Positions 48,630 to 58,818 of a stretch of 64,000 nucleotides of DNA are shown here, piece after piece (the first letter of the stretch is position 1; every line of letters starts with the position of its first letter). Source of the stretch: Marinibacterium anthonyi (GTDB lineage: Bacteria; Pseudomonadota; Alphaproteobacteria; Rhodobacterales; Rhodobacteraceae); NCBI GenBank assembly GCA_003217735.2, contig CP031585.1, positions 4,265,501 through 4,329,500 on the forward strand. The letters run 5' to 3'. The position numbers were made by a program, and so were the translations under genes. Under the pieces are notes generated by a model. It saw only the letters and a program-made list of their open reading frames with translations. It was not told the origin of the DNA and searched no databases.

Positions 48630-51600
48630 AAAGCTTCAACCTCTCGGACTGGGCGCTTAACCACCGCTCTTTCGTCTGGTTCCTGATGATCGTCAGCCTG
48701 CTGGCCGGCGCGATCGCCTACATGCAGATCGGCCGCGAGGAAGACCCGAACTTTGCCATCAAGACGATGGTGATCTCGGCCACGCTGCCCGGCGCCTCGG
48801 TCGAAGAGACGCTGAACCAGGTCACCGACCGGATCGAAAAGAAGCTTGAGGATCTGGACGAGCTGGACAAGACCCGGTCGCTGACGCGTCCGGGCGTGTC
48901 GGTCGTCTATGTCGATGTTCTGGACACCACCCGCGCGCGGGACCTGCCCCGGATCTGGCAGGACGTGCGCAACATGATGGCCGACATACGGGGCGATTTC
49001 CCGGATGAATTCGGCGGTTTCCAGTTCAACACCGATTTCGGCGACGTGTTCGGCAATATCTACGCCTTTACTTCCGATGGCTTTACCCCGCGCGAGATGC
49101 GCGATTACGTCGAACAGGTGCGCCGCGCCGTGCAGGGCCTGGACGATGCCGGCAAGGTCGAAATCTTCGGCACGCGCGAGGAACGGGTCTATGTCGAATT
49201 CTCGACCGAACGGCTGGCCGCGCTGGGTCTGAACCAGGACGAGGTCGAACAGGTCCTGGCCGCACAGAACGCCATCCTGCCCTCGGGAGAGATCGACGCG
49301 GGGCCCGAACGGGTGCTGGTGCGCACGGGCGGCGAATTCACCGGGGCGGAAAGCGTCGGCGACGTGAACCTGCGGGTGGGCGACCATTTCTTCCGCCTGA
49401 CCGACGTGGCGACGGTGACCCGCGCCTACGAGGATCCGCCGGACGAGATGTTCCGCTATCGCGGGCAGGACGCCATCGGCCTGGCCATCGGCATGCGCGA
49501 AGGCGCCAACATCCTGGACTTCGGCAAGGAATTGTCGGCGCTGATGGCCGATCTGTCCCTGCGGCTGCCCATCGGGATCGAGGTGCACCACGTGGCCGAT
49601 CAGCCGCATGCGGTGGACGAGGCCGTGAGCCATTTCATCCGCGCCCTGATCGAGGCGGTGGTGATCGTTCTGGCGGTCAGTTTCATCAGCCTGGGCGCGC
49701 GCGCCGGGCTGGTGGTTTCGCTGTCGATCCCGCTGGTCCTGGCGATCACCTTCGTCATCATGCACACGCTGGGTTTCACGCTGCAGCGGATCTCGCTTGG
49801 GGCGCTGATCATCGCGCTGGGGCTGCTGGTCGACGACGCCATGATCGCCATCGAAACGATGATCTCGCGGCTGGAAAGGGGCGAATCCCGGACCAAGGCG
49901 GCATCCTTCGCCTGGACCTCGATCGCGTTCCCGATGTTGTCGGGTACTCTGGTGACCGTGGCCGGGTTCATTCCCATCGGGCTGAACAACTCGGCCGCGG
50001 GCGAATTCACCTTCTCGCTTTTCGTGGTCATCGCCGTGTCGCTGGTGATCTCGTGGATCGTCGCGGTGCTGTTCGCACCGCTGCTGGGCGCCACGCTGCT
50101 GCCCAAGAACTGGGACCATCACGACAGCGCGCCGGGCCGGATCCGGCGGAGCTTTCATCGCGTCCTGCGCGGTGCGATGCGGTTCCGCTGGGTGACGATC
50201 GCCGTTACCGTCGGCGCCTTCGCCGTGTCGATCTGGGGCATGCAGTTCGTCGAAAACCAGTTCTTCCCCAGTTCGGACCGGCCCGAGCTGATCATCGACG
50301 TCACCCTGCCCCGCAATTCCTCGATCGAGGCGACGCGGGCCGAGATGGACAGGCTGGAAGACCACCTGAGGGACAATGACGACGTGGTCTTCTGGAGCTC
50401 GTACGTCGGGCGTGGCGCGCCGCGCTTCATCCTCAGTTTCGATTCGGGCACGGCATCGGTCAACATGGGCCAGATCGTGATCCAGACCCCCGGCATCGAG
50501 GCGCGCAATCGCCTGCGTGCCCAGATGGAGGACGTTGCGGCCAAGGAATTCCCCGGCACCGACGTCTTTGTGAAACTGCTGGAAATCGGCCCCCCCGTGG
50601 GCCGCCCCGTGCAGTACCGCATCACCGGTTTCGACGTGGACGCGCTGCGCGAAATCGCGCGCAACTTCGCATCGCTGCTGGCGTCGGATCCGCGGACCGG
50701 CAACGTGGTGCTGGACTGGAACGAACCGTCGCGCCTGGTGCGGGTCGACATCATCCAGGACCGGCTGCGGCTTCTGGGCCTGACCTCGCGCGATATCGCG
50801 GGGGCGCTGAACACGATCTACGACGGCGCCACCATCACCGAACTGCGCGACAGCACCTACCTGATCGACGTGGTTGCGCGGGGATCGGATGACGCGCGGT
50901 CCAGCATCGAGGGGCTGACCAACCTGCAGCTGTCGACGTCGGACGGCGACGCGATCCCGCTGTCGTCGCTGGCGGTCTTCCACTACGACACCGAACAGCC
51001 GGTGATCCGGCAGGAAAACCGCATTCCCACGATCACCGTCGCCTCGGCCATCGTCACCGACGACCAGCCCGACACGATCGTCAACGACCTGGCCGGCCAG
51101 GTCGAGGAATTCCGCGCCACCCTGCCCCCCGGCTACAAGGTCGAAATCGGCGGCAGCGTCGAAAGTTCGGCCGACAGCCAGGCGCCCATTGCCGCCGTCG
51201 TGCCGCTGATGCTGCTGATCATGGCCTTCCTGGTGATGATCCAGATGCAGGGATTCCGGCGGGCCTTCGTGGTCTTTGCCGCGGCGCCGCTGGGAATGAT
51301 CGGCGTGGTGATCGCGCTGGTGTCCTCGGGCGCGCCGCTGGGCTTCGTGGCGATCCTGGGGGTGCTGGCGCTGGTCGGTATCCTGATCCGGAACTCGATC
51401 ATCCTGGTGCACGAGATCCAGATCCAGCGCGAGGAACACGGTCTGTCGCCCTGGGACGCGGTGTTCACCGCATCGGACAGCCGGGCGCGTCCGATCCTGC
51501 TGACGGCGGCGGCGGCGAGCCTCGCGCTTATCCCGATCTCGCGGCAGATCTTCTGGGGGCCGATGGCCTATGCGATGATGGGCGGCATCATCGCCGGTAC

Positions 51601-51667
51601 GCTGATCACCCTGCTCTTCGTGCCGGCGCTGTACCTGGCCGTGTTCCGGGTGAAACGGCCGAAATGA
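48626..51667 (+). CDS. RND efflux pump (HAE1-type, TriC-like)
   Basis: Protein of 1013 aa with twelve membrane helices in two halves and two large periplasmic loops. Pump motifs include GREEDPNFAIKTMVI in the first porter domain, the TM4 proton-relay pair LGLLVDDAMIAIE, and the TM10-11 segment GVLALVGILIRNSIILVHEI. The RxxDP opening of the porter domain is the form common in marine alphaproteobacterial two-adaptor pumps. No outer-membrane factor gene follows; a strong terminator ends the operon. Confidence 0.93.
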   Translation: MKSFNLSDWALNHRSFVWFLMIVSLLAGAIAYMQIGREEDPNFAIKTMVISATLPGASVEETLNQVTDRIEKKLEDLDELDKTRSLTRPGVSVVYVDVLDTTRARDLPRIWQDVRNMMADIRGDFPDEFGGFQFNTDFGDVFGNIYAFTSDGFTPREMRDYVEQVRRAVQGLDDAGKVEIFGTREERVYVEFSTERLAALGLNQDEVEQVLAAQNAILPSGEIDAGPERVLVRTGGEFTGAESVGDVNLRVGDHFFRLTDVATVTRAYEDPPDEMFRYRGQDAIGLAIGMREGANILDFGKELSALMADLSLRLPIGIEVHHVADQPHAVDEAVSHFIRALIEAVVIVLAVSFISLGARAGLVVSLSIPLVLAITFVIMHTLGFTLQRISLGALIIALGLLVDDAMIAIETMISRLERGESRTKAASFAWTSIAFPMLSGTLVTVAGFIPIGLNNSAAGEFTFSLFVVIAVSLVISWIVAVLFAPLLGATLLPKNWDHHDSAPGRIRRSFHRVLRGAMRFRWVTIAVTVGAFAVSIWGMQFVENQFFPSSDRPELIIDVTLPRNSSIEATRAEMDRLEDHLRDNDDVVFWSSYVGRGAPRFILSFDSGTASVNMGQIVIQTPGIEARNRLRAQMEDVAAKEFPGTDVFVKLLEIGPPVGRPVQYRITGFDVDALREIARNFASLLASDPRTGNVVLDWNEPSRLVRVDIIQDRLRLLGLTSRDIAGALNTIYDGATITELRDSTYLIDVVARGSDDARSSIEGLTNLQLSTSDGDAIPLSSLAVFHYDTEQPVIRQENRIPTITVASAIVTDDQPDTIVNDLAGQVEEFRATLPPGYKVEIGGSVESSADSQAPIAAVVPLMLLIMAFLVMIQMQGFRRAFVVFAAAPLGMIGVVIALVSSGAPLGFVAILGVLALVGILIRNSIILVHEIQIQREEHGLSPWDAVFTASDSRARPILLTAAAASLALIPISRQIFWGPMAYAMMGGIIAGTLITLLFVPALYLAVFRVKRPK

Positions 51668-51672
51668 ATGCG

Positions 51673-51704
51673 GGCCGGGGCGCGCGGGCGCCCCGGCCTT
51701 TCCT
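51673..51704. terminator. Terminator hairpin after the RND operon
   Basis: Perfect 11-bp stem GGCCGGGGCGC / GCGCCCCGGCC with loop GCGG, followed by TTTCCTT. It lies between the pump gene and the convergent hss gene and probably serves both. Confidence 0.8.
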
Positions 51705-53123
51705 TCAGCTGGCCAGCACGTTGCGGAACAGCCAGGGATCGCTTTCGTCGATGTCTTCGGGGAACTGGGTCCAGCGGTCCTGCAGCGGGGTCCAGTCGGT
51801 GTAATGCGCCTCGACCGGGCCCAGGTAGGGACGCTGCACTTCCAGGCACCGCACATGGTCCATCTCGTCGGTCTCGACGATCCCGGCCTGCGGGTTTTCC
51901 AGCGCCCAGACCATCCCCGCCAGAACGGCCGACGTCACCTGCAGCCCGGTCGCGTTCTGATAGGGCACCAGGTCGCGCGCCTCTTCGTTGGACAGGCGCG
52001 ATCCGTACCACATCGCGTTCTTCTCGTGCCCGAACAGCAACACGCCCAGTTCGTCGATGCCCTCGACGATCTCGTCCTCGGTCAGGATGTGGTGTTTCGT
52101 CTGCTGGCGGCCGGATCCGAACATCTCGTGCAGGGACAGCACCGCGTCGTCGCAGGGGTGATAGGCGTAGTGGCAGGTGGGGCGGAACTCGGGGGCTGCC
52201 GCGTCGCCCACGGTGAAGTAATCCGAGATCGAGATCGCCTCGTTATGGGTCACCAGGAAGCCGAATTGCGGGCCCGGGGTCGGGCACCAGGTGTGCACGC
52301 GGGTGATCGCGCCGGGACGGTCCAGCCAGATGCCGGCACGGCAGCCGGTATCGTGGGAATGGCCGTTCTCGGGGAACCAGGTCTCGTGCGTGCCCCAGCC
52401 CAGTTCGGCCGGCTGGAACCCTTCGGAAATGAACCCTTCGACCGACCAGGTGTTCACGAAGACATCGCGCGGACGCGGCACGCGCCGCGCCTGGGTGTCG
52501 CGTTCGGCGATATGCACGCCCTTGACGCCCAGCGACTGCATCAGCCGACCCCAGCCGTCGCGGTCGGCGGGCATGTCCACGTCGCGGCCAAGCCCCTTGG
52601 CCAGTTCCATCAGCCCTTCCTTGACGAACCAGCTGACCATGCCCGGATTCGCCCCGCAGCAGCTGACCGCCGTGGTTCCGCCCGGGTTCGCCGCCTTCTC
52701 GTCGCGCACCTTCTGGCGCAGGGCATAGTTGGTCCGCGCGGCATTGTCGGTTTCGCCAAAGTAATAGCCGGCCCAGGGTTCGACCACGGTGTCGATGTAA
52801 AGCACGCCGATCTCGCGGCAGAACTTCATGATGTCCAGCGACGAGGTATCCACCGACAGGTTCACGCAGAACCCGCCATCGGCGAACAACTCGCCCAGCA
52901 CCTCGCGGTAATTGTCGGGGGTCAGCGCCGTGGTGACGTGGTTCAGCTTGTGCTGGCGCAGGAAGGTGGCGTGCCCGGCGTCCGGTTCGATCACGGTCAG
53001 CTTGTCCGCGTCATATTCGAAATGCCGTTCGATCAGCGGCCAGACGCCCTTGCCGATGGATCCGAAGCCGATGATGACGATATGGCCTTCGATGCGGCCA
53101 TAGACGGGATGTTCTTCTGTCAT
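51705..53123 (-). CDS. hss: Homospermidine synthase
   Basis: Protein of 472 aa, the usual length for bacterial Hss. It has an N-terminal NAD-binding fold (IVIIGFGSIGKG), the family blocks NLSVDTSSLDIMKFC, YIDTVVEPWAGYY and SCCGANPGMVSWFVKEGL, and the C-terminal KHHILTEDEIVEGIDELGVLL. It joins two putrescine molecules (or spermidine plus putrescine) with release of ammonia to give homospermidine, a typical alphaproteobacterial polyamine. The start follows CAGGAGGCTCCCC. Confidence 0.95.
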   Translation of the reverse strand: MTEEHPVYGRIEGHIVIIGFGSIGKGVWPLIERHFEYDADKLTVIEPDAGHATFLRQHKLNHVTTALTPDNYREVLGELFADGGFCVNLSVDTSSLDIMKFCREIGVLYIDTVVEPWAGYYFGETDNAARTNYALRQKVRDEKAANPGGTTAVSCCGANPGMVSWFVKEGLMELAKGLGRDVDMPADRDGWGRLMQSLGVKGVHIAERDTQARRVPRPRDVFVNTWSVEGFISEGFQPAELGWGTHETWFPENGHSHDTGCRAGIWLDRPGAITRVHTWCPTPGPQFGFLVTHNEAISISDYFTVGDAAAPEFRPTCHYAYHPCDDAVLSLHEMFGSGRQQTKHHILTEDEIVEGIDELGVLLFGHEKNAMWYGSRLSNEEARDLVPYQNATGLQVTSAVLAGMVWALENPQAGIVETDEMDHVRCLEVQRPYLGPVEAHYTDWTPLQDRWTQFPEDIDESDPWLFRNVLAS

Positions 53124-53229
53124 GGGGAGCCTCCTGACGGTTCCTGACCGCTATAGGGTCCGGGGGACCCCATGGCAAATCCGGCAGGACGCCGCGCCAC
53201 AATACCGCCGGAACACGATATCGCGCCGT

Positions 53230-54102
53230 TCAGTTTCGCGACACCAGCCAGTCGCGGAACACCTGCGCGCGCGCGGACGCACGGGGATGGGTGCGCAGGT
53301 AGAAGACCTGCGGCGAGGGCACGCGATCCGGCACCAGCTGCACCAGTTCGCCGCTGTCCAGCAACGGCCCGATCAGGCCGGTCCAGCCCAGCACCGCCCC
53401 CGCCCCGTCCCGCGCCAGCTGCAGGGCGATCATGTGGCTGTTGACGGCAATGCGCCGCCCCGTGGGCACCGGACGGTTCAGGGCGGCGAACCATTCCGGC
53501 CAGCCGGTCCAGTCGGTGCCTTCGGCGACCATGTGGATCAGCGGGGCGGCCAGCAGGTCATCGACCGATGTCACCCCCGCAGCCAAGGTCGGTGGGCCCA
53601 CCGCGATGATGTCGTCGTGAAACAGCAACCGGCAGCTTTCGTCCTCGTCCGGCATCGTCCCGTAATGGATGCTCAGATCCGCCCGCCCCCCGGGCAGCGC
53701 GATATCGCTGACCACCTGCGACACGGCGATGTCCGGCCGGGCCCGCCAGAAGGCCGCGATCTGCGGGGTCAGCCAGAAGGCGCTGACCGCGGTGGTCGCC
53801 TGGATCACCACGTCCTCGGCCTCGGCCGGGCCGCGGATCTCGCCGATGGCGTCGGACATGCCCTCGAACCCGCGTTGAAGCGCCACGAACAGGTACGCCC
53901 CCGTCGCCGTCAGATCCACGCCCCGGTGCTGGCGGCGGAACAGCGACACGCCCAGTTCGTCCTCCAACCCCTTGATCTGGTGACTGACCGCGGCGGGGGT
54001 CACGTTCAGTTCTGCGGCCGCGTCCTTGAAGCTCAATTTACGGGCAGCGGCCTCGAAACAGACAAGCGAGGTCATGCTGGGAAGGTCATAAGGCCGGGCC
54101 AT
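53230..54102 (-). CDS. LysR-family regulator, GcvA-like
   Basis: Protein of 290 aa from the ATG at 54102 (MARPYDLPSMTSLVCF); a TTG at 54162 would add 20 residues but has a poor ribosome site. It has an N-terminal HTH (RKLSFKDAAAELNVTPAAVSHQIKGLEDELG) and a two-lobe effector domain. The GcvA hallmark HPRASARAQVFRDWL is at the C-terminus. It is divergent from the glycine-betaine demethylase genes and probably regulates them. Confidence 0.88.
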   Translation of the reverse strand: MARPYDLPSMTSLVCFEAAARKLSFKDAAAELNVTPAAVSHQIKGLEDELGVSLFRRQHRGVDLTATGAYLFVALQRGFEGMSDAIGEIRGPAEAEDVVIQATTAVSAFWLTPQIAAFWRARPDIAVSQVVSDIALPGGRADLSIHYGTMPDEDESCRLLFHDDIIAVGPPTLAAGVTSVDDLLAAPLIHMVAEGTDWTGWPEWFAALNRPVPTGRRIAVNSHMIALQLARDGAGAVLGWTGLIGPLLDSGELVQLVPDRVPSPQVFYLRTHPRASARAQVFRDWLVSRN

Positions 54103-54157
54103 CGAGTCGCTTTCGTCGCCTGGGATGTCGAAAACCGGAATAGGTGAAATCAGATAA

Positions 54158-54168
54158 CTCAAGTTGAG
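54158..54168. promoter_or_regulatory. Possible LysR site before gbcA
   Basis: CTCAAGTTGAG, a 5-bp inverted repeat with one spacer base, is embedded in the only AT-rich patch of the 147-bp divergent region. The size and position fit a LysR-type recognition site; the assignment is tentative. Confidence 0.35.
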
Positions 54169-54222
54169 AATAATTGCGATTGAAACATGGGGATTTCCGC
54201 CACAATGGGCCAGATCAGTTAA

Positions 54223-55485
<1,263 letters not shown>

Positions 55486-55495
55486 GGCAATACCA

Positions 55496-56560
55496 ATGAC
55501 AGCAATGACCCCGACCCTCGCCTTCTGGAACGACGACGAACCGCTGGAATGCGTGTCCTACCTGCCCGAAACGCCGAACGTGGCGACCTTCACCTTCCAG
55601 GCGCCTTCGGGGGCCATGTTCCGCTATAAACCCGGGCAGTTCGTGACGCTTGAACTGCCCGTGGCCGGCGGGCCGCTGCACCGGACCTATACGGTGTCGT
55701 CCTCGCCCTCGCGGCCGACGTCGCTGTCGATCACGGTCAAGGCGCAGGACAGTTCGCTGGGCACCCGCTGGATGCTGGAAAACCTGCGCCCCGGCGTGCG
55801 GCTGAAGGCGATCGGCCCGGGCGGCACGTTTTCGCACCTGAACCACCCGTCGTCCAAGTACCTGTTCATCTCGGCCGGCTCGGGCATCACGCCGATGATG
55901 TCGATGACCACCGACATGTACGACGGCGGCCGCGACACGGACATTGTCTTCATCAACTGCGCCCGCCGTCCGTCGGAGATCATCTTCCGCGAGCGGCTGG
56001 AACACATGGCCAGCCGCATTTCCGGGATCGAGATCGCCTGGGTGGTCGAACAGACCGACCCGTTCCGCCCCTGGACCGGCTATCGCGGCCAGCTCAACCA
56101 GCTTCTGCTGGGCCTGGCCGCGCCCGACTACCTGGAACGCGAAGTCTTCTGCTGCGGCCCCGAACCCTTCATGACCGCCGTGCGCGAAGCGCTGGCCGGG
56201 CTGGGCTATGACATGGACCGTTATCACCAGGAAAGCTTCAGCGCGCCGGTCGGGTCGACCGAGGAGGTTCCGGAGGGGATCGAGCTGGACGACGACGTGA
56301 AGGCGCAGGTGGAATTCACCACCTCGGGCGTGACCATCGAATGCGCCGAGACGGAAACCCTTCTGGCGGTGGCGAAATCGGCGGGGCTGGCGATTCCGTC
56401 GGGCTGTACCTTCGGGGTCTGCGGGACCTGCAAGGTGAAGAAGACCGAAGGCCAGGTGCACATGGTCCACAACGGCGGCATCACCGACGACGACATCGCC
56501 GACGGCTACATCCTGGCCTGCTGTTCCAACCCGATCGGCAAGGTCAGCATCGAAGCGTGA
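55496..56560 (+). CDS. gbcB: Glycine-betaine demethylase, flavin/ferredoxin reductase subunit
   Basis: Protein of 354 aa. The FAD domain has RTYTVSSSPS, the NAD domain has FISAGSGITPMMSM and FCCGPEPFM, and the C-terminal plant-type 2Fe-2S domain has the ligands CTFGVCGTCKVKK plus CCSNP. It passes electrons from NADH to GbcA. It ends before a hairpin shared with the convergent depolymerase gene. Confidence 0.92.
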   Translation: MTAMTPTLAFWNDDEPLECVSYLPETPNVATFTFQAPSGAMFRYKPGQFVTLELPVAGGPLHRTYTVSSSPSRPTSLSITVKAQDSSLGTRWMLENLRPGVRLKAIGPGGTFSHLNHPSSKYLFISAGSGITPMMSMTTDMYDGGRDTDIVFINCARRPSEIIFRERLEHMASRISGIEIAWVVEQTDPFRPWTGYRGQLNQLLLGLAAPDYLEREVFCCGPEPFMTAVREALAGLGYDMDRYHQESFSAPVGSTEEVPEGIELDDDVKAQVEFTTSGVTIECAETETLLAVAKSAGLAIPSGCTFGVCGTCKVKKTEGQVHMVHNGGITDDDIADGYILACCSNPIGKVSIEA

Positions 56561-56568
56561 AAACAGCG

Positions 56569-56606
56569 ACACGGGCCGGTCCCCCGGCCCGGGGAGCCGG
56601 CCGTGT
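56569..56606. terminator. Terminator hairpin between gbcB and phaZ
   Basis: Stem ACACGG(G)CCGG / CCGGCCGTGT with one bulged G and an inner CCCCGG-type pairing, then TTATT. It lies between convergent genes and its right arm touches the phaZ stop codon. Confidence 0.6.
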
Positions 56607-57817
56607 TATTCCATCGCCAGGATCATGTTGCGCACGACCGGATAGATCTCGCGTTCCCAGCGGCGCCCGTTGAAGACGCCGTAATGGCCGACATTGGCCT
56701 GCAGATGGTGCCGCTTCAGATGCGGACGCAGCGACCGGCAAAGATCATGCGCCGCCGCCGTCTGGCCCAGCGAACAGATGTCGTCCCGCCCGCCCTCGAC
56801 CGTCAGCAATGCGGTCTGGCGGATGGCGCCGGGGTCCACCAGTTCTCCGCGATAGGTGAATTCACCCTTGGCCAGTTCGGCGCGCTGAAAGATCCGGTCG
56901 ATGGTTTCCAGGTAGAATTCGGCGGTCAGGTCCAGCACGGCGAAATATTCGTCGTAGAATTCCTTGATCCGCCTGGCCTCGGCGAATTCGCCCCGCGCCA
57001 GGTGCTTGTACAGCTTCTTGTGCTGGTCCCGGTGCCTGTCCATGTTCATCGCCATGAACGCCGTCAGCTGCACGAAGCCCGGATAGACCTTGCGCCCGGC
57101 GCCCTTGTAGCGGTTCGGCACGGTGGCGATCACGTTTTTCTCGAACCATGCGTAGGGCTTGTCGAAGGCCAGTTCGTTGACCATCGTCGGGCTTTCGCGC
57201 ACGTCGATGGGCCCGGCCATCAGCGTCATCGTCCTGGGCGTCGCCGGGTTGTTCTGCTGCGACATGACCGACACGGCGATCAGCGCCTGCACACAGGGCT
57301 GGCACACGGCCAGAACGTTGCTGCCCGGCCCGATCGCCTCAAGAAAGCGGATCACGTAGTCGACGTAATCCTCGACCCCGAATTCGCCTTCGGCCAGGGG
57401 CACGTCGCGGGCGTTCTTCCAGTCGGTGATATAGACGTCATGGTCGCGCAGCAGCACCTCGACCGTGCCGCGCAGCAGGGTCGCGAAATGGCCCGAAAGG
57501 GGCGCGACCACCAGAATGGGCGGCTGCGGCGTGTCGATGTCCTTGACGAAATGGCGCAGCTCGCCAAAGGGCAGGTCCAAGGCCACTTCCTCGCGCACCG
57601 CGACCTCGCGGTTGCCGACCATGACCGACGGGATGTGGAAGCCGGGGCTGTGATGGGTCAGCCGGAAGCGCGCGATCATTTCCAGCCAGGCATCCGTTTG
57701 CGGGACAACCGGGTTCCAGGCATTCAACCCGGGCCAACCGTCCAGCCGCATGGTCTTGGCGAAAGCGCGAACCGGGGCGATCAGGTCGTCATGGAACTGA
57801 TACATCCCGTAGAGCAT
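56606..57817 (-). CDS. phaZ: Intracellular poly(3-hydroxybutyrate) depolymerase
   Basis: Protein of 403 aa, the usual length for PhaZa1-type enzymes, with no signal peptide. The nucleophile is a cysteine in the lipase-box-like VCQPC (Cys172), as in the Ralstonia intracellular enzyme. Other conserved blocks are APLSGHFATLLRGTV, ITDWKNARDVPL, LMAGPIDVRESPT and the final His in VGHYGVFNG. It mobilises stored PHB granules. It is divergent from the GST gene across 116 bp containing CTGCAACGCAG, a possible PhaR site. Confidence 0.93.
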   Translation of the reverse strand: MLYGMYQFHDDLIAPVRAFAKTMRLDGWPGLNAWNPVVPQTDAWLEMIARFRLTHHSPGFHIPSVMVGNREVAVREEVALDLPFGELRHFVKDIDTPQPPILVVAPLSGHFATLLRGTVEVLLRDHDVYITDWKNARDVPLAEGEFGVEDYVDYVIRFLEAIGPGSNVLAVCQPCVQALIAVSVMSQQNNPATPRTMTLMAGPIDVRESPTMVNELAFDKPYAWFEKNVIATVPNRYKGAGRKVYPGFVQLTAFMAMNMDRHRDQHKKLYKHLARGEFAEARRIKEFYDEYFAVLDLTAEFYLETIDRIFQRAELAKGEFTYRGELVDPGAIRQTALLTVEGGRDDICSLGQTAAAHDLCRSLRPHLKRHHLQANVGHYGVFNGRRWEREIYPVVRNMILAME

Positions 57818-57900
57818 TGACGATTCCTTTCAGGCGGAGCGCTGAATTGGCGCTTGGCAAAAAGCCTAGTCCGTTTCATGCTGCACTGCGACAGAATTAT

Positions 57901-57911
57901 CTGCAACGCAG
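57901..57911. promoter_or_regulatory. Possible PhaR operator upstream of phaZ
   Basis: CTGCAACGCAG, i.e. CTGC-N3-GCAG, in the divergent phaZ/GST promoter region. A similar CTGCACTGCG lies 20 bp away at 57881. From memory, PhaR of Paracoccus binds TGC-rich repeats of this form. Confidence 0.4.
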
Positions 57912-57933
57912 AAAGCCAGCGGGGAAATGTGAC

Positions 57934-58587
57934 ATGGGTCGGGCGGCGCTGACAATATCTTCCAAGAATTATTCGTCCTGGTCCCTGCGCGGTTGGTTGC
58001 TGTGCAAGATGGCCGGAATCGAGTTCGACGAAAAACCTGTCGATGTCGATGATCCCGAGACGCGACAGGAACTTCTGCTGCTTTCGCCGTCGGTCCGGGT
58101 GCCGCGCCTGACCCACAGCGACGTCGAGGTCTGGGACACCCTGGCCATCGCCGAATACCTGCACGAGATCACGCCCAAGGCCGGCCTGCTGCCCAAGGAC
58201 AACAAGGCCCGGTCCCATTGCCGCTCGATCTCCGGAGAGATCCATTCGGGCTTCTACAACCTGCGCTCGGCCCTGCCGATGAACATCAAGGCCCGTCACA
58301 AAAGCTTCAAGATCTTCTCGGGCGCGCGCCCCGACGTGGCCCGCGTCAAGGAGATCTGGACCGAATGCCTGGACACCTACGGCGGCCCGTTCCTGTTCGG
58401 CGCCCCCACGATCGCCGATGCCATGTACGCCCCCGTCTGCACCCGTTTCCGCACCTACGCGGTGGACCTGGAGCCCGCGCTAGACGCCTATTGCCAGACG
58501 ATCTTCGACTGGGCGCCGATGGTCGAATGGTCCGAAGCGGCGCTGAAGGAACCCGACGAGGTGATCGAACTGGAAGTCGAATTCTGA
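57934..58587 (+). CDS. Glutathione S-transferase family protein
   Basis: Protein of 217 aa from the ATG at 57934, behind CGGGGAAATGTGAC. It has an N-terminal thioredoxin-like domain (ISSKNYSSWSLRGWLLCKMAG; catalytic Ser/Tyr region near residue 11-15; VRVPRLTHSDVEVWDTLAIAEYL) and a C-terminal helical domain (GAPTIADAMYAPVCTRF). Substrate unknown. It resembles GSTs often found near PHA or aromatic-degradation genes. Confidence 0.87.
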   Translation: MGRAALTISSKNYSSWSLRGWLLCKMAGIEFDEKPVDVDDPETRQELLLLSPSVRVPRLTHSDVEVWDTLAIAEYLHEITPKAGLLPKDNKARSHCRSISGEIHSGFYNLRSALPMNIKARHKSFKIFSGARPDVARVKEIWTECLDTYGGPFLFGAPTIADAMYAPVCTRFRTYAVDLEPALDAYCQTIFDWAPMVEWSEAALKEPDEVIELEVEF

Positions 58588-58650
58588 TCCACCGCTGATC
58601 CCTTCCCGCCACCGGCCGGGATCCGGGCCGGCGCGATCCGGAAACGCCGG

Positions 58651-58710
58651 GGCCAGACTTGCGCGGGCCAGACTTGCCGGGGCCAGACTTGCCAAGGCCA
58701 GACTTGCCAG
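58651..58710. repeat. 15-bp tandem repeat, four copies
   Basis: Four consecutive 15-bp units (58651, 58666, 58681, 58696), each beginning GGCCAGACTTG and differing only in the last four bases (CGCG, CCGG, CCAA, CCAG). It lies in the 231-bp gap between the GST and FkbM genes. No reading frame through it joins either gene. Confidence 0.9.
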
Positions 58711-58818
58711 AGCCGACGCCGCGACTTTCGCTTGACCACCACCCCGCCGCCGTAGTCTCATGCCGCCGGGGCTTGCCGCCCGTTCTCCGGCCACTCGCGG
58801 CCCAACCCTGCGAGCGAC

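Noticed and set aside
48035-51856. Long minus-strand open frame opposite the RND pump gene
   Set aside because: It is rich in Asp/His/Arg/Gln with no recognisable motif, and the plus strand carries a complete RND pump and adaptor.
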